Below are positions 18,189-28,706 of a DNA stretch of 64,000 nt, in pieces. Each line of letters starts with the position of its first letter. Within the stretch, counting starts at the first letter, position 1. The stretch is taken from positions 1 through 64,000 of the forward strand of contig JABSOX010000018.1 of the NCBI GenBank assembly GCA_013215655.1, written 5' to 3'. A program made the position numbers and the translations under genes. The stretch is from Colwellia sp. (GTDB taxonomy: Bacteria > Pseudomonadota > Gammaproteobacteria > Enterobacterales > Alteromonadaceae). The notes under the pieces were generated by a model, which worked only from the letters and a program-made list of their open reading frames with translations, did no database searches and had not been told where the DNA came from.

Positions 18189-19925
18189 TTATTGAATATT
18201 ACAAAACCTTAAATGATGTGGATAAGGGAATACATCACTATAAATGCCATTAGCTACATCTTTTTGACATTGTTGCCAATAAGATGCCTCAAGTAAATTA
18301 GCGTGGTGTAATAAAAATGCCTGGCGATAACGCTGGTTTGCTAAAGCAAAAGTGGCGAGTTCTTCCGGGAACATATCGCCAGCGGCAACAGCATACCAAG
18401 GTTCAGCAGCATATATTTGCTCTTCTGTGATCGCTTCAGGCTTTACTCTGAAATTGACTTCGTTCATGTAAGTTATTTCATCATAATCATAAAAAATAAC
18501 CCGACCATGGCGAGTGACACCAAAGTTCTTTAATAACATGTCACCGGGGAATATATTCGCGGCAATTAACTGCTTAATTGCTTCCCCATAGCCGTACATG
18601 GCTTTATTAACTTCATCTTCATTGGCTTGGGCTAAGTATAAGTTTAATGGCACCATGCGCCGTTCAATATATAAATGTTGGATAATGAGTAAGTCTTGTT
18701 CAACTCGAATGATTGATGGAGCTACATTCATCAATTCATCGAGCAGCGCTTGAGAGAATCTGTTTTTTGGAAAGGCAACTTCAGAATATTCCATGGTATC
18801 AGCCATGCGACCAACTCGGTCATGTAATTTAACTAAGCGATATTTCCCTTTTACATCGGCTTTACTCATGTTTTTACTTGGAGAAAACTTATCTTTGATA
18901 ATTTTAAAAACATAAGGATAAGAAGGTAGAGTAAATACTGACATCACCATACCTTTGATACCTGCCGCCAATTCGAATTGATCATTGCTATTATCTAAGT
19001 GATGTAGGAAATCTCGATAAAACTGTGTTTTTCCTTGTTTATGAAAACCGATGGCTGAATATAAATCTGCTTTGGTTTTATGTGGTATTAAACCTTGTAA
19101 AAATTCAACGAGAGCATGTGGATGTTGGCAATCTACAAAAAAGTAAGCACGGGCAAAACCAAATACAACGGCCATACGTTCGCTTTTTGTAATAATGGCA
19201 TCAATAGATAAACCACTTTTTTTATTGTTGAACTTTTGGTGTAGGATGGAAACTATAAAAGGGGTTTCACCTTCTGGGGACAATACACGACCGATGATGT
19301 AAGCGCCTTTATTACGATAGAAAATAAAGTCGAGCATCTCGAATTGTAATTGCTCAAGTTGGTGACTGTTAATATGAGTTTGCTGACGAAAAGCTTTTAT
19401 TAACGTATTGATGTCTCTCTTTAAATTAATATAAGGGATATCAAGTTGGTGGCTGGAAATAATATCAGTAATGGTTTGGTATAAGCCTTTCTCTGCTGGC
19501 TGATAACGGGTAAATATTTTAGGTGGAGCGTTATCATCAAGGCGGCTTACCGTACTTTCTACAAATATATAAGTATTGTGATAATACTTACGTTCAAAAA
19601 TATGACAAAAAACGGAGTTGTAAAAGCTTTCTGCAAGCTCTGGTTGTGGATGGTTATTTAATAAATCGACATAGCTCGTTTTAACATCTTGCCATAATAA
19701 ATTATCAAGGGTTTGAATAAAAAAGTCTTGTTTAATAGTATTTAAAGTCTCTTTGACTCGTAGATCATAAAAATCGGTTCTATCCTTGGCTGCTTTTTGA
19801 ACATCACTCCATAAACATTGCTCAAAGCGTTGTTTTGCTGATTGGGTTATTTCACTAAATAAATAGATGTGTCGTTCAAAGCCATTCAATATTGTTTTAG
19901 CAATGGCAAAGGCAAGATTATTCAT
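18189..19925 (-). CDS. aceK: Isocitrate dehydrogenase kinase/phosphatase AceK
   Basis: AceK phosphorylates isocitrate dehydrogenase to divert carbon into the glyoxylate shunt during growth on acetate or fatty acids, and also reverses this. The 578-residue protein matches the family length. Conserved elements include the ATP-binding loop region (ELAAGIKGMVMSVFTLPSYP, then VFKIIKDKF) and the catalytic/metal segment (FPGDMLLKNFGVTRHGRVIFYDYDEI). A GGAAGAT site lies just upstream of the ATG. No aceA or aceB is in the window, unlike the enteric aceBAK operon. Confidence 0.96.
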   Translation of the reverse strand: MNNLAFAIAKTILNGFERHIYLFSEITQSAKQRFEQCLWSDVQKAAKDRTDFYDLRVKETLNTIKQDFFIQTLDNLLWQDVKTSYVDLLNNHPQPELAESFYNSVFCHIFERKYYHNTYIFVESTVSRLDDNAPPKIFTRYQPAEKGLYQTITDIISSHQLDIPYINLKRDINTLIKAFRQQTHINSHQLEQLQFEMLDFIFYRNKGAYIIGRVLSPEGETPFIVSILHQKFNNKKSGLSIDAIITKSERMAVVFGFARAYFFVDCQHPHALVEFLQGLIPHKTKADLYSAIGFHKQGKTQFYRDFLHHLDNSNDQFELAAGIKGMVMSVFTLPSYPYVFKIIKDKFSPSKNMSKADVKGKYRLVKLHDRVGRMADTMEYSEVAFPKNRFSQALLDELMNVAPSIIRVEQDLLIIQHLYIERRMVPLNLYLAQANEDEVNKAMYGYGEAIKQLIAANIFPGDMLLKNFGVTRHGRVIFYDYDEITYMNEVNFRVKPEAITEEQIYAAEPWYAVAAGDMFPEELATFALANQRYRQAFLLHHANLLEASYWQQCQKDVANGIYSDVFPYPHHLRFCNIQ

Positions 19926-20163
19926 GATGTATCTTCCGTTTTCTTATGCAGAGCTTAATTACTGGAAGATTAAGCATACGACATAACTTCTCGTGACAAT
20001 GATTAATTTGGTGAATGTTAGTTATTTTGATGACTTATTTCACCAAAGGAGAAAATAAGTAACCATGCCTGTCATTAAGCTAAATGCACATTTCACTTGC
20101 TATTCGCAGGTGTCACTACTAAAATTACGCGATTTTTTTATTGAACCAAGTCCCTTATTTACT

Positions 20164-21228
20164 ATGCGTGTAGCCGATTTTTCATTTGATTTACCCAAAG
20201 AGCTGATTGCTCGTTATCCAAAAGCAGATCGTACTGCTAGTCGTTTAATGGCGATGGATGGTAATAGCGGTAATATAGAAGACCTTAATTTTCTTAATAT
20301 TATTGATAAATTAGACCCAGGTGACTTATTGGTTTTTAATAATACCCGAGTAATACCTGCACGTATGTTTGGTAAAAAAGAAAGCGGCGGCAAAATTGAA
20401 GTTTTAGTTGAACGTTTACTTGATGATAAACGTTTCCTTGCTCATATTCGCGCCAGTAAATCCCCTAAAGTGGGTAGCAAAGTTATACTCGAAGATAAAG
20501 TTTCCGCAACTATGAATGCTCGTCATGGTGCATTATTTGAATTAGAAATATCAGGCGAACAATCGATATTATCAGTTTTAGATGATATTGGTCATATGCC
20601 GTTACCGCCTTATATTGACCGGCCCGATGAAGATAGCGATCGAGAACGTTACCAAACTGTTTATAATGAAAAGCCCGGCGCCGTTGCAGCACCTACCGCA
20701 GGTTTGCACTTTGACGATGCTTTGTTAGCTGATATTAAAGCAAAAGGTATTGATTTTGCTTTTGTCACTTTACATGTCGGTGCCGGCACCTTTCAGCCGG
20801 TAAAAGTAGACGAAATAGCCGATCATATAATGCATGCTGAATATGTAGAAGTTTCAGATGATGTTGTTGTACAAATTAACAAGACGAAAGCCAATGGCGG
20901 ACGTATTGTAGCGGTAGGTACAACTTCTGTTCGTTCATTGGAAAGTGCTGCAAAATCTGCACAAGAACAAGGTACTGAATTAAAAGCCTTTTACGGTGAT
21001 ACCGATATCTTCATTACGCCTGGTTATCAATTTCAGTTAATTGACGCCCTTGTGACTAACTTTCATTTGTCAGAATCTACCTTGCTAATGTTAGTGAGTG
21101 CTTTTTCTGGTTATGAAAATATTATGAAAACGTATCAACATGCTATTGCTGAAAAATATCGTTTCTTTAGTTATGGTGATGCAATGTTTTTAACTAAAAA
21201 AGTTTTAACCAAGCGTATTGAAAACTAA
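20164..21228 (+). CDS. queA: S-adenosylmethionine:tRNA ribosyltransferase-isomerase QueA
   Basis: QueA transfers and rearranges the ribosyl part of AdoMet onto 7-aminomethyl-7-deazaguanine in tRNA to give epoxyqueuosine. From ATG 20164 ([19 protein letters not shown]) the product is 354 residues, the family length. Hallmarks are [29 protein letters not shown], and [12 protein letters not shown]. The frame is open to an upstream ATG at 20065 with a strong aaggag site 13 nt before it, which would add 33 residues. I prefer 20164 on family length, but its ribosome-binding site is weak. It is followed by tgt. Confidence 0.93.
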   Translation: MRVADFSFDLPKELIARYPKADRTASRLMAMDGNSGNIEDLNFLNIIDKLDPGDLLVFNNTRVIPARMFGKKESGGKIEVLVERLLDDKRFLAHIRASKSPKVGSKVILEDKVSATMNARHGALFELEISGEQSILSVLDDIGHMPLPPYIDRPDEDSDRERYQTVYNEKPGAVAAPTAGLHFDDALLADIKAKGIDFAFVTLHVGAGTFQPVKVDEIADHIMHAEYVEVSDDVVVQINKTKANGGRIVAVGTTSVRSLESAAKSAQEQGTELKAFYGDTDIFITPGYQFQLIDALVTNFHLSESTLLMLVSAFSGYENIMKTYQHAIAEKYRFFSYGDAMFLTKKVLTKRIEN

Positions 21229-21239
21229 AGATAAGTTAA

Positions 21240-22424
<1,185 letters not shown>

Positions 22425-22544
22425 TGACAAGCTAAAAATTACAAATTTGGAATGTAGAATAATTAAAGCATTCGATATATCCAGTAACTTGGCAATAAAA
22501 TGAAAAGTTACTAACTAATTAAAAATAAGAAATAAGAGGAAGTT

Positions 22545-22880
22545 ATGAGTTTATTCATCAGTAAGGCACATGCGGCGGCAGCTCCAGCGGCAGCAGGCGG
22601 TGGTATGGAAATGATCATCATGTTAGCGGTATTTGGTGCTGTTTTTTACTTTATGATTTTTCGTCCACAATCTAAACGCGTAAAAGCACATAAAAGCTTA
22701 ATGTCTGAACTTTCTAAAGGCGACGAAGTATTAACACAGGGTGGAATTGTTGGTAAAATCGTTAAAGTTTCTGATGAAAAAGACTTTATTGTGGTAAGTA
22801 TTGCTGAAAATACTGAAGTTGTTGTGCAAAAAGGGGCGATAAACGCAGTCCTACCTAAAGGCACAATGAAATCTCTATAA
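22545..22880 (+). CDS. yajC: Sec translocon accessory protein YajC
   Basis: A 111-residue inner-membrane protein with one helix (about residues 20-40, MEMIIMLAVFGAVFYFMIF), followed by the conserved FRPQSKR and the small cytosolic domain (LSKGDEVLTQGGIVGKI). YajC associates with SecDF and YidC. Family length and the position between tgt and secD settle the call. An aagaggaag ribosome-binding site precedes the ATG. Confidence 0.96.
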   Translation: MSLFISKAHAAAAPAAAGGGMEMIIMLAVFGAVFYFMIFRPQSKRVKAHKSLMSELSKGDEVLTQGGIVGKIVKVSDEKDFIVVSIAENTEVVVQKGAINAVLPKGTMKSL

Positions 22881-22886
22881 TTTTTA

Positions 22887-22978
22887 TCGTCGTTATTTGG
22901 CTTGATTTTATTCTCAAAAGTACTCATTGACTAGCGTCAATTCCGTGCTTTTTCTTTGAACTAAAGCCAACTAACTTA
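22887..22978. repeat. 92-bp dispersed repeat with variable hairpin, copy A
   Basis: The copy begins tcgtcgttatttggcttgat and ends gaactaaagccaactaactt. It aligns over its length with 37645-37736 in the same orientation. The centre forms a hairpin attgac-tagc-gtcaat, whose sequence differs from the other copy but still pairs. It lies between yajC and secD. Confidence 0.7.
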
Positions 22979-23018
22979 GCTAAAAAATATATTAACTTAA
23001 AGAAAACAGGATGAACTT

Positions 23019-24866
23019 GTGTTAAACAAATATCCCTTATGGAAAACACTGATGGTGCTATTTATAGTTGCCTTTGGTGCTTTATATGCCACACCTAACC
23101 TGTATGGTGAATCTCCTGCCGTACAAGTATCTGGTTTACGTGGTGTTGAAGTGGATGCTTCGACACTTGATAAAATCAAAGCGGAGTTAACTCAAGGCAA
23201 CATTGATTTTTCAAATATTGTACTTGAAAAAGGTCAAATCCTTGCTCGTTTCGCCGACACCGAGCAACAACTTAAAGCACGTGATTTATTAGATGAATCT
23301 TTAGGTGATAAGTTTTCTGTTGCATTAAACTTAACCCCTAATACGCCAGACTGGCTTGCTAGTCTTGGTGGTACTCCAATGAAGTTAGGTCTTGATTTAA
23401 GTGGTGGTGTCAGCTTTTTGATCGAAGTCAACATGCGTGAAGCGGTCACCAAAGCACAAGATGCTATGGTGGGAGACTTTAGAACTGATTTACGTGGTGA
23501 AAAAATTCGTTATCGCTCGGTTAAACAAGTCGATAATGCCATAAATATTCAGTTTAGAAATGAAGAAAGCATGACCGCTGCATATTCATTTCTGAAAAAA
23601 CGCTATAGTAAATATTTATTGACGGAAAACGATGATACTTTAGTTTTGTCCGTTGTAATGACCGAGCAAAGAATCAAAGAAATTCGTGAATATGCACTAG
23701 AACAAAATATTACCATCATTCGTAATCGTGTTAACGAACTAGGTGTTTCAGAGCCCTTAGTACAACGCCAAGGTAAAAAACATATTGTTATTGAATTACC
23801 GGGTGTACAAGATACCGCTAAAGCTAAAGAGATATTAAGTGCAACGGCAACCATTGATTTTCGTTTAGTTGATACCGAAGGTGATATCGGTAGTGCTATT
23901 AATGGCCGAGTACCAGCAAGTTCAATATTATTATATGAACGTGATGGCACGCCGGTTTTACTTAAAAAGCGCGTAATGCTAACCGGTGATCATATTGTTG
24001 ATGCAGGTTCCAGCTTTGATGAATATAGCCGTCCACAAGTTAATATTGATTTAGACTCGGCTGGCGGCAGTAGAATGTCCAATGTTACCAAAAATAATAT
24101 TGGCAAACCTATGGCGACGGTATTTATCGAATATAAACCAACAGATCGTAAAGACGCTGAAGGTAATACTATCTTTGAGAAAATCGAAGAAGTGATCAGT
24201 GTTGCTACGATTCAAGCACGTTTGGGTAAGTCTTTTCGTATTACGGGTGCTGGCAGTCAAGCTGAAGCCCATAACTTAGCATTATTACTACGTGCGGGGG
24301 CATTAGTTGCTCCCATTCAAATTGTTGAAGAACGTACCGTTGGGCCAACATTGGGTGCTGAAAACGTGAGATTAGGTTTTGAAGCCATAATGATGGGTTT
24401 TGGTATGGTCTTTATCTTTATGATGGTTTATTACCGCGCTTTTGGTGTCGTAGCAAACTTGGCATTGGGTGCTAACCTAGTATTGATTATCGGTATTATG
24501 TCATTAATTCCAGGAGCAACATTAACCTTGCCCGGTATGGCCGGTATTGTATTAACGGTTGGTATGGCCGTTGATGCCAATGTCTTGATATTTGAACGTA
24601 TTCGCGAAGAGATTCGCGCAGGTAAATCAATGCAACAAGCGATTCATCAAGGCTATGATGCGGCATTCTCGACAATTATTGATGCCAATATAACCACTCT
24701 TATCGCTGCCGTTATTTTGTATTCTATTGGTACGGGACCTATCAAAGGTTTTGCCATAACATTATCTATCGGTATTTTGACCTCAATGTTTACTGCTGTT
24801 ATTGGTACTCGTATGGTTGTTAACGCAGTTTGGGGCGGTAAACGTCTCGACAAACTACCGATATAA
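23019..24866 (+). CDS. secD: Protein translocase subunit SecD
   Basis: SecD works with SecF to drive late steps of Sec export using the proton gradient. The 615-residue protein has an N-terminal helix, the large periplasmic P1 domain with the D1/D2 region ([21 protein letters not shown]), and a C-terminal six-helix RND-type bundle ([33 protein letters not shown]). The start is GTG at 23019 with AACAGG 8 nt upstream. secF follows after 13 nt. Confidence 0.97.
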   Translation: MLNKYPLWKTLMVLFIVAFGALYATPNLYGESPAVQVSGLRGVEVDASTLDKIKAELTQGNIDFSNIVLEKGQILARFADTEQQLKARDLLDESLGDKFSVALNLTPNTPDWLASLGGTPMKLGLDLSGGVSFLIEVNMREAVTKAQDAMVGDFRTDLRGEKIRYRSVKQVDNAINIQFRNEESMTAAYSFLKKRYSKYLLTENDDTLVLSVVMTEQRIKEIREYALEQNITIIRNRVNELGVSEPLVQRQGKKHIVIELPGVQDTAKAKEILSATATIDFRLVDTEGDIGSAINGRVPASSILLYERDGTPVLLKKRVMLTGDHIVDAGSSFDEYSRPQVNIDLDSAGGSRMSNVTKNNIGKPMATVFIEYKPTDRKDAEGNTIFEKIEEVISVATIQARLGKSFRITGAGSQAEAHNLALLLRAGALVAPIQIVEERTVGPTLGAENVRLGFEAIMMGFGMVFIFMMVYYRAFGVVANLALGANLVLIIGIMSLIPGATLTLPGMAGIVLTVGMAVDANVLIFERIREEIRAGKSMQQAIHQGYDAAFSTIIDANITTLIAAVILYSIGTGPIKGFAITLSIGILTSMFTAVIGTRMVVNAVWGGKRLDKLPI

Positions 24867-24879
24867 GGCGGAGTTAAAT

Positions 24880-25827
24880 ATGCAAATTTTACACTTAAAA
24901 GAAACCCTTCCTTTTATGCGCTACCGCAAGGCAGCGATGATTTTTAGCTTATTATTAATGTTGGCAGCAATTGTTTCATTGGCAACCAATAAGCTCAGCT
25001 TAGGATTAGATTTTACTGGTGGTACCTTAATTGAAGTCGGTTTTGAACAAGCCGCTGATTTAAAGAAAATCCGTGCATTGATGGATACTAATGGTTTTAG
25101 TGATGCCAAAGTTCAGCTTTATGGCAGTAGTCGTGATGTGGTTATTCGTTTAGGTCAACGTGAAGACGTTAAAGCTGAAATGTTAGGTAATGAAATTTTA
25201 GCGGTATTACAAACGGGTACAGGGCAATCGATTGATATGCGCCGTATTGAGTTTGTAGGTGCTAGTGTTGGCGATGAATTAATGGAGCAAGGTGGTCTTG
25301 CGATGTTGACCGCCTTAATTTGTATCCTGATGTACGTAGCTTTTAGGTTTGAATGGCGTTTTGCTGTGGGCTCTGTAGTGGCGCTATTTCACGATGTATT
25401 GTTGACCCTTGGTCTGTTTTCAATTCTCGGTTTAGAGTTCGATTTAACAGTGCTTGCGGCAATATTGGCGGTTATCGGTTATTCACTCAACGATACTATT
25501 GTAGTGTCCGATCGAATTCGTGAAAACTTTCGCAAAGTTCGAGAAGGTAGCCCTTCTGAAATTATTGATATTTCATTATCACAAACGTTAAGTCGTACTT
25601 TCATTACTTCTATTACTACGTTATTAGTACTCGCCGCATTATTCTTTAGAGGTGGCGAATTAATCCATGGTTTTGCTACAGCATTATTGTTTGGTGTTTT
25701 TGTGGGGACTTATTCTTCAATTTATGTCGCTAGTGCGGTTGCATTAGCATTGGGGATTTCGAAAGAATCGCTTATTCCTGAAGTCATTGAAGTTGAAGGT
25801 GCAGACCAAGAGCAAATGATGCCATAG
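24880..25827 (+). CDS. secF: Protein translocase subunit SecF
   Basis: About 315 residues from ATG 24880 (MQILHLKETLPFMRYRK), with a GGCGGAG site 8 nt upstream; the frame extends into secD but that part is not SecF. Features are the first helix, the periplasmic LGLDFTGGTLIEV motif, and the conserved helices with ALFHDVLLTLGLFS and AVIGYSLNDTIVVSDRIREN. It is the partner of SecD in proton-driven export. A strong terminator follows. Confidence 0.97.
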   Translation: MQILHLKETLPFMRYRKAAMIFSLLLMLAAIVSLATNKLSLGLDFTGGTLIEVGFEQAADLKKIRALMDTNGFSDAKVQLYGSSRDVVIRLGQREDVKAEMLGNEILAVLQTGTGQSIDMRRIEFVGASVGDELMEQGGLAMLTALICILMYVAFRFEWRFAVGSVVALFHDVLLTLGLFSILGLEFDLTVLAAILAVIGYSLNDTIVVSDRIRENFRKVREGSPSEIIDISLSQTLSRTFITSITTLLVLAALFFRGGELIHGFATALLFGVFVGTYSSIYVASAVALALGISKESLIPEVIEVEGADQEQMMP

Positions 25828-25880
25828 GTATTATGGTTTAAAATGTAACGTTTCAGTTATTTGAAAATAACGTGAAATCC

Positions 25881-25907
25881 AAAAGCCAGCAAATTTGCTG
25901 GCTTTTT
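25881..25907 (+). terminator. Rho-independent terminator after secF
   Basis: Inverted repeat aaaagccagcaaa / tttgctggctttt followed by T residues, 53 nt downstream of the secF stop. It closes the queA-tgt-yajC-secDF unit. Confidence 0.9.
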
Positions 25908-25935
25908 AATAACATATATTGATAAGGCCACAACA

Positions 25936-26355
25936 ATGAATACCAAAATATACAAGAGAGTGCTTTCACTCACTGATAGCCTATTGGCGGCTGTTCAACA
26001 AAAAAATCAAAAGAGATTTGATGGTTATTATTTAGAATTAAAACAACTCTGTGATGATCATGAAAATACCGATAAAGATCATCCAGTACAGTGGGAAACT
26101 CTTGCTGACTTTACCGATGACTTAGCATTAGCTATTACTATTTATGAACAAGCATTAGTTAAGGCTGAAGCGATTAATTCTAAAGACTTTCGTTCATCTA
26201 TTGGTTTTTCGATCGCAGCTCTAAAAGTTGAGTTAGGTGATGAAATAGGTGCTATTGAGCATTTAGAAAAAGCTAAAATCAGTTGCAATAAAATTGTTGA
26301 TAAAGAATTAAAAGCTGAGATTCATGACTTATTGGAAGAGTTAAAAAATTCATAA
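25936..26355 (+). CDS. TPR-like hypothetical protein
   Basis: A 139-residue soluble helical protein. Segments such as DLALAITIYEQALVKAEAI and DEIGAIEHLEKAKISCNKI look like paired helices of tetratricopeptide type, and the C-terminus is a charged helix (KELKAEIHDLLEEL). There is no catalytic motif or signal peptide. I recall similar short proteins in Shewanella and related genera, but I do not know the function. A TPR fold would suggest protein-protein contacts. It is probably transcribed from its own start after the secF terminator. Confidence 0.65.
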   Translation: MNTKIYKRVLSLTDSLLAAVQQKNQKRFDGYYLELKQLCDDHENTDKDHPVQWETLADFTDDLALAITIYEQALVKAEAINSKDFRSSIGFSIAALKVELGDEIGAIEHLEKAKISCNKIVDKELKAEIHDLLEELKNS

Positions 26356-26489
26356 TTAGCGAAGCACAAATCTTGAGGGTTACTCACATTTTTTGTTAAT
26401 TGAGAACTGTGATGAGTTTCGTAATTTGTTTGTGTCGATGGTGGCATCGTTATTGAAAATAAACTTGCAAAACATGAATATGGAATCGT

Positions 26490-26861
26490 GTGAAAGAGAT
26501 CATTGAGAACCACAACGTTAATCATCAAAAGATTTGGCAAACTGTACAAGCTATCCCTTATGGAAAAGTAGCCTGTTATGGGCAGGTTGCAGATTTAGCC
26601 GGTTTACCTGGACGAGCAAGGTTAGTGGGTAAAGCCTTAGGTAATGTGCCTAAAAATGGCTGGCAAGGTGAGCGAGTACCGTGGTTTCGTGTGATAAACT
26701 CACAAGGAAAAATATCATTTCCTGTTGAGAATGAAAACTTTACAAGACAAAAAGAATTACTACAAGATGAGCAAGTGGTTGTTATTGGAAGCCGTATTCG
26801 TCTTGCTGAATTTCAATGGCAACCTGATTTAGCTGAATTATTGTTTAAACTAGATTTTTAA
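26490..26861 (+). CDS. Alkyltransferase-like protein (ATL, MGMT family)
   Basis: A 123-residue protein with the DNA-binding fold of O6-alkylguanine-DNA alkyltransferases (IPYGKVACYGQVADLAGLP; ARLVGKALGNVP). The catalytic Pro-Cys-His-Arg motif is replaced by Pro-Trp-Phe-Arg (Trp65 in place of the acceptor Cys). That is the signature of ATL proteins such as E. coli YbaZ, which bind alkylated guanine without repairing it and hand the lesion to nucleotide excision repair. The start is GTG at 26490 with a weak ribosome-binding site; no in-frame ATG precedes the conserved region. Confidence 0.88.
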   Translation: MKEIIENHNVNHQKIWQTVQAIPYGKVACYGQVADLAGLPGRARLVGKALGNVPKNGWQGERVPWFRVINSQGKISFPVENENFTRQKELLQDEQVVVIGSRIRLAEFQWQPDLAELLFKLDF

Positions 26862-26958
26862 GAGAAAATTTTTAGTATTAAACTGGTAGGATGAGATCTA
26901 GAATTATTAGACAGGGTAGTTTACTCTAGAGATATCTTTAGCTTTTTAGATTAATTCG

Positions 26959-28374
26959 ATGAATGAAGTAACGTCTTTAGATGGTTTAGCTGAACTATTT
27001 TCCCAACAAAAAACAACCTTTGCCAAAGCACCATACCTTCCATATGAAGAGCGGATCACCGCATTACAAAATTTAAAGTCATTATTACTTGATAATCAAC
27101 AAGCATTTATTGAGGCTATCAATCAAGATTTTGGTCATCGCAGTGCAGATGATACCATTATGGGTGACATTTTGAGTACAGTAATGGGTATCAATTATAC
27201 GCTTAAACGTTTGAAAAAATGGATGAAGCCGCAGAAAAAACATGTCGGTTTGATATTTCAGCCAGCTAAAGCGAAAGTGCTTTATCAACCACTAGGTGTC
27301 GTTGGCATTATTGTACCGTGGAATTATCCATTATTTTTAGCCTTAGGACCATTAACGGCAGCTTTGGCCGCAGGTAATTGTGCGATGTTAAAAATGTCGG
27401 AATATACCCCCAACACCTCAAAATTATTAGCTGAACTATTGGCAAAATATTTCTCTCAAGAACGTGTTGCCATTGTCTCTGGTGAAGCTGATATGGCCAT
27501 CGCCTTTGCAAAATTATCTTTCAATCATTTGTTTTTTACTGGCTCTCCTGCGGTTGGAAAATTGGTGATGAAATCAGCGGCTGAAAACTTAGTACCCGTG
27601 ACGTTAGAGTTAGGTGGAAAATCTCCAGCAATTATTGATAAAAAAATCGAAATTAAAACGGCGGTTTCGCGCTTTATTATGGGAAAAACACTTAATTCAG
27701 GGCAAACTTGTCTTGCTCCTGATTATATTTTTTGCCCTGAACATAAAGTTGATGAATTAGTGAAAGTACTAACTGAGGCTTATCGAAGTATGTTTCCGAG
27801 TATTGCGGAAAATAATGATTGCTCCAGTATTATCAACGAAACTCACTATTTAAGACTACAAGCCTTACTTGATGATGCAAAAAGTAAAGGAGCAAACGTT
27901 ATCCCATTGTCAAAAGAAGATAATGATAACAAGCTGAGAAAAATGCCATTAACATTATTACTTAATGTTAATGATGATATGGACATTATGTCACAAGAAA
28001 TATTTGGTCCTTTGTTACCTATTCTTCCTTATCAAGAGCTTGGGCAAGTTATCGATTATGTAAATGCACGTCCTCATCCTTTAGCTCTGTATATCTATAG
28101 TTTTGATGATGATTTTCAAGAAAAGCTGTTAAGAAATACGCTTGCTGGCAGTGTTTGCATCAATGAGGCTACGGTACATTTCGCTGTTGATGACTTACCT
28201 ATTGGCGGAGTTGGTAACTCAGGTATGGGCAGTTATCATGGTGATCAAGGTTTCAAAACGTTTTCCCATGCTAAGTCTATTTTTTCTCGCGGAAGGTTAA
28301 GCTTAACCCGTGTTTTCTTTCCTCCCTATGGAAAAGTATTACAAAAATTAATTTATAAAATATTTATCAGGTAA
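26959..28374 (+). CDS. Coniferyl-aldehyde-dehydrogenase-type aldehyde dehydrogenase
   Basis: A 471-residue NAD(P)-dependent aldehyde dehydrogenase. The active site is clear: the PWNYPLFL segment, Asn of the oxyanion hole, FFTGSPAVGK for the cofactor, general-base Glu in TLELGGKSPAII, and nucleophile Cys in NSGQTCLAPDYIFC. The C-terminal membrane-leaning end (KVLQKLIYKIFIR), the short length and PQKKHVGLIFQPAKAKVLYQPLGVVG point to the coniferyl-aldehyde/fatty-aldehyde dehydrogenase branch rather than betaine or succinate semialdehyde enzymes. The true substrate is uncertain. The stop codon lies within a 14-bp tandem repeat. Confidence 0.85.
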   Translation: MNEVTSLDGLAELFSQQKTTFAKAPYLPYEERITALQNLKSLLLDNQQAFIEAINQDFGHRSADDTIMGDILSTVMGINYTLKRLKKWMKPQKKHVGLIFQPAKAKVLYQPLGVVGIIVPWNYPLFLALGPLTAALAAGNCAMLKMSEYTPNTSKLLAELLAKYFSQERVAIVSGEADMAIAFAKLSFNHLFFTGSPAVGKLVMKSAAENLVPVTLELGGKSPAIIDKKIEIKTAVSRFIMGKTLNSGQTCLAPDYIFCPEHKVDELVKVLTEAYRSMFPSIAENNDCSSIINETHYLRLQALLDDAKSKGANVIPLSKEDNDNKLRKMPLTLLLNVNDDMDIMSQEIFGPLLPILPYQELGQVIDYVNARPHPLALYIYSFDDDFQEKLLRNTLAGSVCINEATVHFAVDDLPIGGVGNSGMGSYHGDQGFKTFSHAKSIFSRGRLSLTRVFFPPYGKVLQKLIYKIFIR

Positions 28375-28402
28375 TATTTATCAGGTAATATTTATCAGGT
28401 AT
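28361..28402. repeat. 14-bp tandem repeat, three units, overlapping a stop codon
   Basis: Three copies of tatttatcaggtaa (the last ends in t). The first copy encodes the last residues (Ile-Phe-Ile-Arg) and the TAA stop of the aldehyde dehydrogenase, so the coding end itself has been duplicated into the 3' region. Confidence 0.85.
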
Positions 28403-28423
28403 TAATTGTAAGGTAATAGTTAG

Positions 28424-28642
28424 ATGAGAGTGTCTTTAAAAGAAAAAATTATTCAGGTATGTAATAAAAAAATTGCCATAAAAGGTGATAACGTCGGTTT
28501 ATCATTTTATGCCTTCTTTGCTAATAAAAATGATGATCCTGAATTATTAATGGAAGCAGCTATATGGTGGATAAAAACGCATCAGCTTGACCATTTTGAA
28601 AAAGCAGTGAAAATAAAAGCTATGATTGCAGCGATAGATTAG
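28424..28642 (+). CDS. Small conserved hypothetical protein (possibly DUF6500)
   Basis: A 72-residue cytosolic protein. The central part (GLSFYAFFANKNDDPELLMEAA, given here only in part, then WWIKTHQLDHFEKA) is distinctive and I recall it in short proteins of many proteobacteria; DUF6500 is my best guess, unverified. It is preceded by a purine-rich site and the tandem repeat that ends the aldehyde dehydrogenase gene, 49 nt upstream. The function is unknown. Confidence 0.65.
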   Translation: MRVSLKEKIIQVCNKKIAIKGDNVGLSFYAFFANKNDDPELLMEAAIWWIKTHQLDHFEKAVKIKAMIAAID

Positions 28643-28706
28643 AAAATAGATATAACGGGTATCTGTAAATATCGACATCCTGATAGTAATAAAAAGTTAA
28701 TTGATC

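Noticed and set aside
24802..24879. Longer SecF start inside secD
   Set aside because: The upstream residues come from reading the secD end in another frame and do not fit the SecF N-terminus; a good ribosome-binding site precedes 24880.
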